The notes under the pieces are model-generated. The model had not been told where the DNA came from, made no database searches, and was given only the letters and a program-made list of their open reading frames with translations. From Lyophyllum atratum (taxonomy: Eukaryota > Basidiomycota > Agaricomycetes > Agaricales > Lyophyllaceae), in the NCBI GenBank assembly GCA_014905825.1, contig JACGCN010000003.1, positions 806,001 through 870,000 on the forward strand: a stretch of 64,000 nt of DNA, written 5' to 3'. Positions 44,455 to 56,238 of the stretch are shown piece after piece. The stretch's first letter is position 1. Each line of letters begins with the position of its first letter. The translations under genes and the position numbers were made by a program.

Positions 44455-44580
44455 CTAACACTATACAGTATACTGTATACCGTCTTGGACGGCGCCAAGT
44501 CGCTCATCCTACGCTCGTATTTGTCTTGTCGAAGAAGAGGAGTTGAAGAGCCAAAAACTTGCCAAAACTCTATTAAAATT
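44455..44580 (+). pseudogene. fragment duplicated from the lipase tail
   Basis: About 110 bases here resemble the lipase exon around 43735-43880: ...GTCGAAGAAGAGGAGTTGAAGAGCC followed by AAAAACTTGCCAAAACTCT matches ...CTCGAAGAAGACGGATCCAAGAGCC then AAAAACTCATCAACATCCT. The fragment also preserves a hydrophobic lead-in. It has no start and decays on both sides, so it is a non-functional partial tandem copy. Confidence 0.5.
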
Positions 44581-45019
44581 TCAAGGCAACGGACATTAAC
44601 TCTCTAATATGACATTTTTGGCATTCAGATGTGTAAGTACAATGAGCAGGACCCTATGCCTGGATAAGAAAGCAACAGTCGCGATGCACGGTTCTTTTGT
44701 ATGTAGTGTGACAGCACTCACGTGAAGAGCAACGGGCGCGTTACGGTTGATACACATTGACAAAGATTAGACATCGACGTCAGTGGCTATTGTCGCGGTC
44801 GGTGAAAGGGCGTTTCGACGTCTTTGACTCCACAATCGACGGCAATGAAGGGCATCGATATAAAGCCCCGCTTATGGTGGCACCTCCCAGACACTACTAC
44901 ACTACCCACCTCTGCCACGCACCCGCCTCGAGTTGAACCACCTCCGGCCTACCTCCACCCACGCGCCTCATCGGACATCACATATAAAAAGCTGCCCAAC
45001 GGTACTGATTCTCAAACGA
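44581..45019. other. intergenic
   Basis: No gene supported. A frame at 44824-45042 (PPRVEPPPAYLHPRAS) overlaps the start of the next gene in another frame and may be leader sequence. Confidence 0.35.
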
Positions 45020-47198
45020 ATGGTTGCGATACGGAACGTTAGAAGTGCGGCCCGGCAACATGTCCCCTCCGCTTCCGTCAATCGGAAAAGGAAACCGCGT
45101 CATGTTGATAGTAAGTACCCTCTTCTTGATGAAGATTCCGTCCTCGGGGTACTAATATCGGAAACCCTAGATGGCCTGCTTGCGATCAGTTTTCTATATA
45201 GGATAAAAGATAAGAAGCAAGCCAGATGGCTCACCATCGACAGTCTCGAGCGCATTCGTACGCACAGATGATTTACTCCTTCCGCTGTGCAAAAATTAAG
45301 GCTTGCATCCAGTTGAAGTCTTTTATAAGAAGTACGATGACAAACATTCCCTTGGAGTGCACTTTCAACGAACCTTCAAGAATGCGCTTGAACCACTGGT
45401 GCGTGACGCATGCAGCTATCTCAAGAATCCACACTGAACGTCATGTTTACAGGAGGAGGCGGGTGTCATACGATATAAGGGCGCCGACAAGAACACGTTT
45501 CGCGTCTCCAAGGCAATGACGACTTTGTACGTCTCCATAACTCCATTCTCAAGTACTCAACACACTGACCATCTGTGTATCCGCAGACTGACGGACGTCG
45601 CTGGAAAGATCGAGCAAATGGGCATCACGGATGAAGTCGAGAAGCACTATGCCCACTGCGATTATCTTCGCCAGAAGATATCTAGATTCCGCCCGACTCT
45701 CAAAAGGGTACGTAGCTGTGGTCCTCTGATTGCAATCCACGCAGCCGTGCTCACGTCAACCATTGATCTCAGCTAATGGATGAGATCGACGAACTAACAG
45801 AAACGAATAGAGTTTGGGCTGAGCATGCCAAGACTTGCTCCTCAACTCCTATGCGTCCCGCCATCGCTCGGACTATCAGCATTGCCACGAATGTCAGCTT
45901 CAACGAGTCTGAGACCCTTGATTCGGACGACGAGATGTCCATGGATGAAGGACCCGTTGCAGGTCCATCCTCGGTTACAAGGTGGGTCTGTTCTAGAACT
46001 TCTGCTTGTGCAACCTTACTCAGCCCTTTCGTTAGTAACACTCATCAGCATACGTACCCACCAAGCCCGTCGAATTATGGTGAAGAGCCCGTGGCAGAAT
46101 CATCCTCGGCCGCTATGTATGTCCTTCCTTAGACCAGGTGTGCTAAACTGACTGAGGCTTTCGTGCTGTATAGGGCTACTCCTCGACGTATGTCCCGATC
46201 AAACCCTGCACAAGATCCAATAGCGGGTCCGTCATCAGCTAAAATGTACGTTCTCTTCAAACCCATTGTGCTATACCTTACCACCACCCCCATGTCACTA
46301 GGACCACTCCTCCTCGACGGCCTAGCGTGCCAAACCCTGCGGCCGCGTACATGACGCCCGAATCCCTTCCCCGCCGAGGTGGAGGCGTCCGACCACTCTC
46401 AACACCTCCCATGTCCCCCTCGCGAAGCCGCACACCCTCCGTTCGCAATGATCCTTCAGTCGACAATGATTACGACGACGACCAAAATGACATGGACATC
46501 GACCATGGTCCCATTGCAGGTCCCTCAGGGTCCTCTCCGTCTGGGTCCGACGACACACTAGGAGGAACGCCAGATGAGGAGGTACGGTGTCTCATTCATC
46601 TAGATGTTCTCGCATGCTGACTCGGGTCGATCTTTAAATTCAAGTCCCTGCGTGCGAGATGTAACGAATTGCAAATGGACTTCGAGAAGGTCGCCGCGCT
46701 GGTTTACGCGCCCGAGGCTACTGCCACGTCCATACAGGAAGTGCTCGAAGCGCAGCGGGCGGCTGCGGCTGACAAGGACGAAACGATATCGTTCCTGGAG
46801 ACGGTCAACACGATTCAAGAAAGCGATATAAATGCTTTGACGAACCAGGTAAGTCTGATCTCGTGCTCATCCCTTCAACCATGAAATGACAATGTTCCTA
46901 GCTGGATGCTCAATACGTCGACCATCTCGAGGAAATGGACCATTTAAGGATGGAATCCGCGGCAGCATACCAGAAATTGAGTATCGAAAAGAAGGAGCTC
47001 GCTGATGAGGCCACGGTCGCCGACCATCTGCTTTCTGAGGTGAGAGGGAACTACAAGACACTCCTGGATGGTGTGAGGGAACAGGCAGCGGAAGAGCAAC
47101 AAAGAGCTAGAAAAAAGGTGAGCTCAAGTTATTATCGTCGAATCTGCCAGCTGACATAGCTGTTACAGAATGAATGGTTGAGCAAGATGCCAATGTAG
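45020..47198 (+). CDS. coiled-coil protein with repeated GPxAGPSS exons, family unknown
   Basis: Starts around MVAIRNVRSAARQ (45020); the first two exons are uncertain. A better-supported part begins at FYKKYDDKHSLGVHFQRTFK, continues EEAGVIRYKGADKNTFRVSK, then LTDVAGKIEQMGITDEVEKHYAHC and a helix DEIDELTETNRVWAEHAKTC. Next come short exons each with an acidic lead and a GPVAGPSS-like core (near 45950, 46090, 46215, 46510). The C-terminal ~170 residues are coiled coil (SLRARCNELQMDFEKVAALV; LDAQYVDHLEEMDHLRMESA; LSIEKKELADEATVADHLLS) ending NEWLSKMPM. I do not recognise the family; the shape suggests a scaffold or cytoskeletal protein. Confidence 0.6.
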
Positions 47199-47689
47199 GT
47201 GGAATGATATGGTAATATTCTACAGGCCTATAGATTATCCCTTTTTGATACCCGTGATGGACACTCCTGACTAGCGGGAGATATCATTCGCGACTCTAAG
47301 TAATTATTGATACAGTATACTGCACAGCTGTAAAAATATGTACCATACATTGACCATACAACAAGTTCCTCGTCCAGTATCAGACTCCGGATGGGGACCC
47401 GCATCTCATCGTCGATACCTTCGTGACTTTTCCTGCGAACATGGGAGATGACCTAAGGCCTGGACGCTATGGCAGTTATCTGGTAGACTTCCGTTGATAG
47501 ACCAAGGTGAAGAGACTAGATTTCGTGCGCGGTGAATGGCTGTGCTACACGTGACGCGATCGCGGGTGCTCGTGACGTGCGATCGAAGCCTGGCGATCCC
47601 GGGGGGCAATCGCGTCTTCCTTGTCAACCACTGGCAGAACCGATGTCTCGCTTTCTCGCTCTCTCTCCTTCATCCCATCTGCAGTCCTC
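47199..47689. other. intergenic, DUF1295 promoter region
   Basis: No gene supported. The sequence just before the next ATG is pyrimidine-rich (cgctttctcgctctctctcc), a common fungal leader. Confidence 0.45.
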
Positions 47690-49320
47690 ATGGCCCCTGT
47701 TTATGCACTAGACCGCTTCTACCTCACATTCACTCTTCTGGTCACAATTGGATACCAACTCCTAGGCTTCGCTATAGCATGGACGTTCAAGTTCGACAAG
47801 GTCACCGACTTCACGGGCGGTCAGTACTACTCTAATTGCTATGCAATCAGTATGGCTTATAAATTGCTGCAGGATCTAACTTCTTTCTCCTCGGTGGGCT
47901 TTTCCGTAGTTGCCGAGAGGCGTTGGTACTGAAGTCCTGCGTATGTAGCACTCCTCACACTTTTGGTTGGAAATACGTTCCATACTCGCAATATTGGTAG
48001 GTTCAATGCACACATGACATCCTTGGCTACGAATAACGAACGATGGGAATATAGTGGCCAGTGTGCTAGTTATGGTCTGGGCGGTCCGAATCGCAGGTAC
48101 GTTTCTTTAACATGTATTGTAGTTGTGTTGACTGAAAATCACCTCATACCCCAAGGCTTTCTTCTCTATCGCGTGTTGAAAATGGGAAGCGACTCGCGAT
48201 TTAATGAAATCCGTAGTCATTTTTTCAAGTTTTTAGGTGATTGACTTTTGTCACGTCGTACTTACCAACTGTGATCTCACATCCACATCCACAGCATTCT
48301 GGATCGGTAAAATGCTTCTATTGCTACTGTCAATCCATGCTGACATCTTGGGTATTTCCACAGGGCAGATTGTGTGGGTAAGCTTAATTAACCCACTTAC
48401 GACATGCTCCCGTTAACGACGTTACCACAGGTTTGGACTGTTTCTCTTCCGCTCACTATCTTAAACTCTCCTGCGGTCTCCGACACCAACAACCAGGGTT
48501 CCAACCCTTCGTTCGGGACGTCTCGAGATATCGCTGGGATCGTACTTTGGGCACTGGGATTCATCATCGAGTCCGTCGCAGATCAACAAAAGGTGAGTCG
48601 TAGCGTACTCCTTGCCGCACAACACCTGATATCCTATATATCAAGTATCTTTGGAAGCAACGTCCAGAGAATGATAGAGGTCGACCAATTAACGTGAGCA
48701 CAGTGGTTCCGAGGCGCGACGCGCACCGTTTCCTGACTTATTGGCTCAGTCAGGGCTATGGGCATGGTCTCGTCATCCGCCATACTTCGGAGAGTATGTC
48801 TTTAACCTTTAAGTGAGTTCAATATGCGCTAACGCTATCTTAGGATGATGTGCTGGTGGGGTATCTGGATCTTGTGTCTCTCGCCCACCACGAACGGTAC
48901 CCTATCCCACTCTGCTAGGGCGGCGCAGTACGGCGCGGTTGTGTCTCCTATATTCACTGTCTTGTGAGTTGCACCCTTCCACACTGAATAACCAATAACT
49001 TACGCTCCCGCAGACTCCTGATGTTCGCCTCTGGCGTTCCCACCGCCGAGAAACCCCAGGCGAAACGCTACTACCTCAAGACGCATGGGCCCCAACCGGA
49101 CAAAGCCCACCCACTTGCATGGCCTGAGTATCAGGCATACCTCCACAGGACGTCCATCCTCATCCCGCTACCGCAGGCGCTGTATTCACGGTTGCCAGGT
49201 TGGATAAAGAAGACCGCGTTGTTGGACTTCCCGATGTATCGTTTCGATGCGAATGGAGAGGATGGGAGGAAGGCGATAAAGGAGGCACAGGATTCGCAGG
49301 GGTCTCAAGACTCAGGGTAG
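47690..49320 (+). CDS. DUF1295 / steroid 5-alpha-reductase-like membrane protein
   Basis: Twelve exons keep frame to give 342 residues: 47690-47819, 47873-47893, 47949-47996, 48055-48096, 48156-48236, 48295-48306, 48364-48377, 48431-48592, 48646-48693, 48750-48793, 48844-48963, 49014-49320. Several are microexons (21, 12 and 14 nt). The translation is a clean multi-pass protein: FYLTFTLLVTIGYQLLGFAI, NFFLLALLTLLVGNTF, ASVLVMVWAVRIAGFLLYR, VWTVSLPLTILNSP, IAGIVLWALGFIIESVADQQK, then the signature GLWAWSRHPPYFGEMMCWWG and a final TM IFTVLLLMFASGVP. RHPPYFGE with the preceding Asn/Arg segment is the NADPH-site hallmark of this superfamily. The C-terminal PGWIKKTALLDFPMY is cytosolic. Likely a membrane reductase; substrate unknown. 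Confidence 0.88.
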
Positions 49321-49675
49321 GGTGCCAAAGCACCAATGGAGATGTGATGTACTTGCCAGTGTTCCAATTATATTATCAGGTATCACATTTTAGATATCCC
49401 TCTTTTCTCCGTTGTCTTACACTTTAATATGGGGAGTCCATAAGCTTGTACATATCTCGATCATTTCAATTTGTGTATTTGAGTTTCTCCAGGATCTTTC
49501 TGATTGTACCTGCTCAACGGGGCACGTGGAACGTCAAACAGACACCGCCCGCGGACCCATGAACTTCAAGAAGGGCTACGCCATCTTTGAACAGATCTAA
49601 CTCACTTTATTTTCCTTGGTTACCCTCTCTGTGCGTCTGTAAGTTTCGAGCGAGGAAGGACGGCTCCGTTTGTAG
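49321..49675. other. intergenic
   Basis: 355 bases between two plus-strand genes. I see nothing but presumed terminator and promoter sequence. Confidence 0.45.
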
Positions 49676-51891
49676 ATGGCACTCAACCTCTCAGATCCTG
49701 GTGCTATTGTTGGCGCGTATGAATCTATCATCGATATTCGCAACACCAACAATTGGTGAGGACCAAGCTCATCTCCATGTAACGTGTTGTGTATTCATGT
49801 TCACTTTCTATAACCCATTATCGCTTTGCGTAGGCTGCTGCTGCAGTACACGAAAGTGAGTGGTGGGAATTCACATGCAGTTCCGACGGAATATTCAACA
49901 TGACTATTCTAGCACGATGAAATCGCGTTGTTCGACCACGGCAGCGGCGGCCTCCGCGAGCTGAAGCGTAGTATCGAGGACCCGGAGCAGGTTCACATTG
50001 GGTTTTATCGAGAGGAGATCGACGTTGAACCTGGGTTCGTTGTCATCAATTACATCCCACCCTCCATCCCTGCCGTGAAGAAAGGTGCGTGCCCTTCAGC
50101 CCCACTCATGTTTTGTATGTAACTAACCTAGTCGGCATAACGACCAGCGCGTGCACTGGTGCATTCCCGCCGCGTGGGGGCCGTGTTCAAAGTCCGTATT
50201 GTGGTTCCCCATTGTTCTGAACCCACTATTGTGGAGCGTATATAAACGTCATGCTGATGCTTTTCACTCTATCTACAGAAACACCAATCGACTTTGACAG
50301 TCGAAGATCTCGCGCAGTTGACGCCTGAAGCCATACACCGCGTCCTCGTCCAGGAAGAAGTACCTGACAGTCCCAACTCCGTATCAACGTTCCAGATGGG
50401 CCGCCCCGTCCCCAATTTGAACCCCCCTGCGCGCTCTCGGCCCTCAGCCTCAGATTCACCACCACTGAATAAGAACAAGGCTCTCCCTGCACCCACCATA
50501 GTCCCGAGCGCCTTCATCATCGAGCCCGTCCGGCGCACTGCCTCCGAAGCCCCCGCCCCCACCCCGTATCCCGCCCCTACCACCGGCCCGCAGCCCATGA
50601 CGAAGTCCGCAAGCATGTTTTCCTCATTCATCAGGCGCAAGAAGAAAGATTCCGTCGACGAAGGCTCGGATGATGCTGGGCCTGCTCCACCGGCGCCTCC
50701 GAAGGACAAGGGCAAGTTCAGCGTGATGCAGCCCCCGCAGGACTTTATGTCGTCGCAGGCGCTGGTCCCGCAACGGCCGGCGCATTCAAGATCGAGGACG
50801 GGGAGTCTGTCGGAGTATGCGGTTATTTCGCATGCGGGCAGCTCGAGTGCTCATACGCCGCCGGATGAGTTTGGGTACGGGCACGGGCATGGGCATGGTG
50901 CACAGAACCAGTATCATGGCCAGTTTAGGAGCCACGATCAGCATCGGATTCCGGATGAGCCGGTGGTGCACTCGATGTCAATGTCATTGCCGCTGCGCGG
51001 GAAGTGGATGGGGGAGCAGCTTGATACTGCGGAAAAGTTGAGGAAGCGGCAGGAGGAGCTACGGAATAGGGAGCGGGAGGAGGAGGAGGCGAGAAGGGAG
51101 CAGGTGCGGTATAAGGAGGAGCTGAAGAGGCGGAAGGAGCAGGAGTTGAGGGAGCAGAGGGAGGAGGAGGCGAGGCGCCGGACGTCGCTTGAGGAGGAGC
51201 TTCAGCGTATTGCGGTTGAGCGGAAGCGCAAGGAGAAATTGGAGAAGGAGGAAGAAGAAAGGAAGAGGCTGGAGATTGAGGAGAGGAAACGGGTGGACCG
51301 GGAGAGAAGAATGGAGGAGCACAAGAGGCTGGAGAAGTGGAGGGCAGAGCAGGCGAGGATGGCGGAGGATGCGGCCAGGCGCGCAGAGGAAACGAGGAGG
51401 AGAGAGGAGGTGGAGAGAAAGAAGAAAATACAGTTGGCTGAGGCCAAGGTGAAGAGGAACCATAACATCGACTCACTAGTTTCCGGGTGGGTGTCGATAC
51501 AGACTCATGACTCTTTACTCTGGAAGAGGAGGTTTTACAAGTTCATTGGGACTGCGGCGTATTTCTACAGGAGTCCGAAGGTAAGCACGCGTCTTTCATT
51601 AACTTTGGGCAATCAATTAACACCATCTGCAGGATACCCAACAATATTTGGATAAGATTGAGCTCCGGGGCAAGCTTCGGGGGCTGAGAGAGTGGAATGA
51701 AGGTTATGAAGACCTGGAGGCGATTCCTTACTCGTTCGCAATTGAGTTCAAGGATGACCGGGGTCACTGGTCACTATTTTCGGACTCGGAGGAGGACAAG
51801 GTATGCAAATTCGCTGTATTTTTTCCAGGTCGCTTACCCTGAACTGTAGTACAAACTATTGGGTCTCTTGCACCATGCAGCTGGACTGTAG
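49676..51891 (+). CDS. ADF-H and PH domain actin-associated protein
   Basis: Seven exons (49676-49755, 49834-49855, 49913-50084, 50148-50191, 50279-51580, 51633-51800, 51850-51891) give 609 residues. Residues 1-130 form an ADF-homology domain: ALNLSDPGAIVGAYESIID, NWLLLQYTKHDEIALFDHG, VHIGFYREEIDVEPGFVVINY, KARALVHSRRVGAVFKKH and LTPEAIHRVL. Then a Pro/Ser-rich disordered part, a long charged helix of Glu/Arg repeats (about residues 370-520), and a C-terminal PH domain (VSGWVSIQTHDSLLWKRRFY ... YKLLGLLHHAAGL). ADF-H binds actin; PH binds phosphoinositides, suggesting a membrane-cortex linker (inference). No SH3, so not Abp1 proper. Confidence 0.85.
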
Positions 51892-52089
51892 ATGGGGATA
51901 TATGTAGTATTTCTTGCGTATTGTACTATATGTTTGCTGTATGTAGTCCGAGGTAGTCCGGCATACCATGTGGAATCTTGATACCCCGTACCCGTATGTG
52001 ACGACGTGACCGAGCGTGACGCCCATTCTTCGTCTGCACCGCAAGTAGTTGTCGACGAGTGCCTGGGTCCGTTGTACTCCCCGTCTGCA

Positions 52090-53365
52090 ATGGCAGGCCT
52101 CGTCTCCCCAAAACCCGTCTCGTATCTCCAGCACAATGTCCAGTACAATCCTTACGCCCGCGGCGGCCTGTCCAACTACTCCGTCACCCCACCGCTCTCT
52201 TCGGCGTCTCTAAATCACTCGGGGTCCCACCAGGCCATTGGCCAGTTCATGTCCAGCAGCAATGTCAATGCTAGTCTCGCCGCACAAGAGGACGGCAAGA
52301 TATACGGCTTGGTGGTAGATCTTATGGATCCCAATACGAGGGAAGGGGCGCTGCTCGAGCTTAGTAAGAAACGGGAACAATACGACGACCTCGCACTCGT
52401 CTTGTGGCATTCGTTTGGTGTGTTTTCTTCCATCCACCGCCCGATAATCACAGGCTGACCTGTTCTAGGCATAATGCCCGCGCTGCTTCAGGAGATTGTT
52501 TCCGTATACCCCTTACTCTCGCCACCCAACCTTACTGCCCACGTCTCGAATCGGGTGTGCAACGCCCTCGCCCTTCTACAATGTGTTGCCTCTCATTCGG
52601 AAACACGACAACTATTTCTCAATGGTGCGGCTCTGTGCCTATCCGTTATGACCCCTCGTTGATATCATTGTCCCACAGCTCACATACCACTCTTCTTGTA
52701 TCCATTCTTGAACACGACCTCAAAAACACGCCCCTTTGAATATTTACGACTCACTTCTCTCGGGGTCATTGGCGCACTTGTAAAGGTACGCCCTCATAGA
52801 TTGTCATGTTTCGGCCGCGTAAGCTGACCACTTTCGTGACCCCTCAGCAAAACGACAACAATACTGTAATTCATTTTCTACTATCGACGGAAATAATTCC
52901 CCTCTGCCTCCGCATCATGGAGACGGGTTCCGAACTCTCAAAAACTGTCGCCATCTTCATTGTGCAGAAAATCCTACTCGACGAGACTGGGTTGACGTAC
53001 ATCTGCCACACCTATGAGCGCTTCTACGCTGTGGGGACGGTCTTGAGTAATATGGTGAACCAGCTCGTAGAAACCCAGGCTGTGCGGTTGCTCAAGCATG
53101 TCGTGAGATGTTATCTGCGTCTCAGCGACAATCTCAGGTGAGTTTTGGCATTTGGCAATGTCCACGTGTTTTAACGTAAATGTTGCAGGGCAAGAGAGGC
53201 CCTGCGCGCATGCCTTCCCGAACCTCTCCGTGACCAAACCTTCAGCACCCTATTGAAGGTATGTCATTTGATTCTGTTTGTGCAGTGGAGCCTGACGTAG
53301 TCTAGGGCGATATGGTCACAAAACGATGTCTAACGACCCTCCTGCACAATCTCAACGAACCCTAG
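52090..53365 (+). CDS. CAF40: CCR4-NOT subunit CNOT9 (Caf40/Rcd1)
   Basis: Armadillo-repeat subunit of the CCR4-NOT deadenylase complex. After a short disordered N-terminus (residues 1-60) the conserved core is continuous across about six exons: [177 protein letters not shown] and [15 protein letters not shown]. The end [14 protein letters not shown] fits. The start at 52090 was preferred to an in-frame ATG at 52006 because it begins the usual N-terminus; both are possible. Confidence 0.93.
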
Positions 53366-53576
53366 TACCCGGAACCTGCATTGGACTTCTACATACTGCC
53401 ATTGTTATTCATTGCTTTATTATTCCAAACTGTACATCGAAAGTGGTCCAATAGTGAATATTGTATACATAGGATACAGTACCGTGAGAATGATGCTATT
53501 TTTGATTTTTGTCTTGTGTTGGGTCTCTGAGTCTGAATTTGGTCTGAATCTTACGCCGTTCTTGTCTGCGCGTGCC

Positions 53577-54645
53577 ATGAACACGTCCGTCTATGTTGAG
53601 CATGACGCTCTACTCGACGGTGCGAAGGCCGCTGTCCCTTTCTACTATTCCTACAAGTCGACCTTGATTGCTGGCGTCCCCGATCATCATCTCGCCGTTG
53701 CAGCGCCAATTCTCGCATACTGGTCTCTCTCCCTGCTCTTCCACGGTCTCGACATTTCCGGCTGGAAATGGCTTGACAAATACCGTATCCATGAATCCTC
53801 CGAGGTCCAATCGCGAAATCGGGCAACCCGCTCGGAGGTCGTGTGGGCTGTGCTTCTGCAGCAGCTCATCCAGACCGTCCTTGGTCTGGTTTGGCTGGGC
53901 AATGAAACCCAAGTTGTAAACCACTTAGAGGAGATGCAGATTATTGCAGTGTATCTGAAGCCAGTGGTAGAATGGGCAACCGGCCCCCAGAATGTACAGG
54001 CCGTCCTTCCAAATCTTGTGTTCCATGTGTATTGGTGGGCTATACCCACGTTCCAGTTCCTCGCCGCTATGTACGTCTATTCTTTTCTATCTTTCTTCTG
54101 CTAATCTTAGGCACATACATAGGTTCATCATCGACACATGGCAATACTTCCTACACCGACTCATGCACATCAACAAATTCCTCTACAAACAGTTCCACTC
54201 GGTACACCACCGTCTCTATGTACCATATGCCTTCGGATCACTCTATAACCACCCTTTCGAGGGCTTTCTTCTCGACTCCCTCGGTGCTGCACTCGCGGAG
54301 TTGGTCACCTGTATGTCCACACGCCAGGCGATGCTCCTTTTCAGCTTCTCCACCTTCAAGACCGTCGACGACCACTGTGGCTACAGTCTCCCCTTTGACC
54401 CCTTGCAAATGATGACTGGGAATAATGCGGACTACCACGATATCCACCACCAGGTACGTACTCATTTTTCCGTCATCGTCGCGTTGTTCCGTACTGCGGA
54501 GCTGACCCCTACGTTTCAGGTCATCGGCATTAAATCGAATTTTTCACAGCCCTTTTTCGTACACTGGGATACCATCCTCGGGACACGCATGACCCGCCGC
54601 GATATAGAGCTCCACAGACAGAAACAGCGTCAGAAGGCGGAGTAA
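53577..54645 (+). CDS. SUR2: sphinganine C4-hydroxylase (fatty acid hydroxylase superfamily)
   Basis: Hydroxylates dihydrosphingosine to phytosphingosine in the ER. Three exons (53577-54070, 54123-54453, 54520-54645) give 316 residues. The di-iron histidine motifs are present: HRLMH (H-x3-H), HSVHH (H-x2-HH), and NADYHDIHH (H-x2-HH), plus NHPFEGFLLDSLGAALAE. TM segments: LAVAAPILAYWSLSLLFHGL, VVWAVLLQQLIQTVLGLVWL, PTFQFLAAMFIIDTWQYFLH. The end HWDTILGTRMTRRDIELH is typical. The ATG at 53577 starts an ordinary Sur2 N-terminus; an in-frame ATG at 53412 would add a hydrophobic extension and lies close behind CNOT9. Confidence 0.92.
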
Positions 54646-54909
54646 TACAGGAACAATTTCAGCATGTCCATCCTACCCTTGTTCTCTATCAACACCCACC
54701 TCAACTACTAGGCCCCAGAACACTTCTCCAAGCGCATGATGACCTGCTCTACGCGATCTATCTACTCCGCACTTACCCTAGTGTCTGCGACATACCAGGC
54801 AGACGGTATAATATCGCTATCACTAATAGAGTACGATAAATTCTGCTTCCAGACTGCAAAGTGATGACGATTGTCGAGTATATGTACATAAGCACCCCAG
54901 AAAATAATG

Positions 54910-56238
54910 CTACCAATTGGCCAATGCTGATTTTGATAGAGGAACGCTCTCCATCTCCTGCTCGTACTCCACCTCGACTCGAGGACCTCCTGCGCGCGAT
55001 AAAACAGGTAGAACGTGAATAGGACGGATAAATATGAGGGGCAAAGCAGACGTACTTTTGGCCTTTTTGTCTGGCCGCTTCTGTGGTGGCTTGGGTGCCG
55101 GCGCGGAGGAGGCTTTCCGCTTCCCGAGGGAGGCTTTTGGTTGTGTGTTTTCGCCCTCGTCAGATTCGTCCTCCTCACTCGATTCATCATCATCATCCAG
55201 CCCTTCCTGTAGTCCCACATCAGCTTCTATACCCCAAAATGACCGAAAATATGATGAACTCACGATATCCTCCAAGTCACTGAGGCCGTCGTCTTCATCC
55301 CCGCTGACATCACTAACAAATTCGCGTTCGCCCCACTCGCCCTCTTCCTCTTCCTCCAATTCCTCGTCCTCCTCGTCCGTCTCATCGTCTATCATGTCCA
55401 GCTCTCTGTCAAGCTCCTTCTCCGCGTCAACGTTCTTCTCTCGGTCGAGAATGGCCTGCCACACGCTTTCGTTGACGTTTAGCGGTGCGTCGCCGTACGC
55501 CTTGGACTTCAGCCGTTCGATGAGCTCCTTCTCAATGGATCGCTCTAGATGAGCAGCGGAGAGAGCCTTGCGTTCCCGTACAGCTTCTCGGCGGTCGAGC
55601 TTTTTCTTCACGCCGATGAGTTTCGGTCTAAAGGACATGAAGGTGAGTGGCTATGGCGAGGATGTCGGTGGAGGCGGATACGCACTGTTGTCGCAGCTTC
55701 GTGCGCCGCATCTTGATGAGGTATTGTGTGATTTTCGTTACGCGCTGCTTGCACTTGTGGATCGTAAAGTTCGGCCAGTGGATGAGTTCAGCATCTATCT
55801 GCAGCACCATATATTTGCCCGTCTCCACAATCTGAAGATTAAGTTGGGACGTACCTGCTCCAGGGCCTTGGTATAGTTACTTGAGAGTTTTATCCGTTCC
55901 CACATGCGTGCGGGACTGTGCGCACGCTCGATGGTCTTGACGAATAGGTATAGCACGCCTAGATCTTACAGTTCAGATCTGCTCCTTGGTCGGCGAAAGA
56001 TCCTGACTCACCTTCTTGCTCCCTCACTGTTGCATACCGCGAGTTCGCGAGTGGACATGACTGACGGTTGCAGAATCCTGTGACATTATATTCGTTGCGG
56101 CAGAAGTTCTGGGTTGTGGTCCTGTGTAAAGATAGTTAGTGCTGCTTCTCGGTTGAAGCGGGAAAAGGGAGCGCACTTGACTTTGTAGGAGCAGAACTGT
56201 TGATTTATTACCGACCATATCACGTCGTCGCTCTGCAT
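54910..56238 (-). CDS. MAK16: Mak16, 60S ribosome biogenesis factor
   Basis: Nucleolar factor of early pre-60S particles. Starts [21 protein letters not shown], the conserved N-terminus. Following exons: [20 protein letters not shown] then [16 protein letters not shown] (zinc-binding Cys), [52 protein letters not shown], and [20 protein letters not shown]. The C-terminal half is acidic and disordered (Glu/Asp tracts, 55270-55400), with a basic nuclear-localisation-like tail (KRPDKKAK) and a final exon ending ALANW at 54910. About seven exons. Confidence 0.92.

Noticed and set aside
51059..51476. Long minus-strand ORFs opposite the ADF-H/PH gene
   Set aside because: Shadows of the Glu/Arg repeat, giving Leu/Pro/Ser-rich nonsense.
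55034..55552. 172-codon Ser-rich plus-strand ORF
   Set aside because: Antisense shadow of the acidic region of Mak16.
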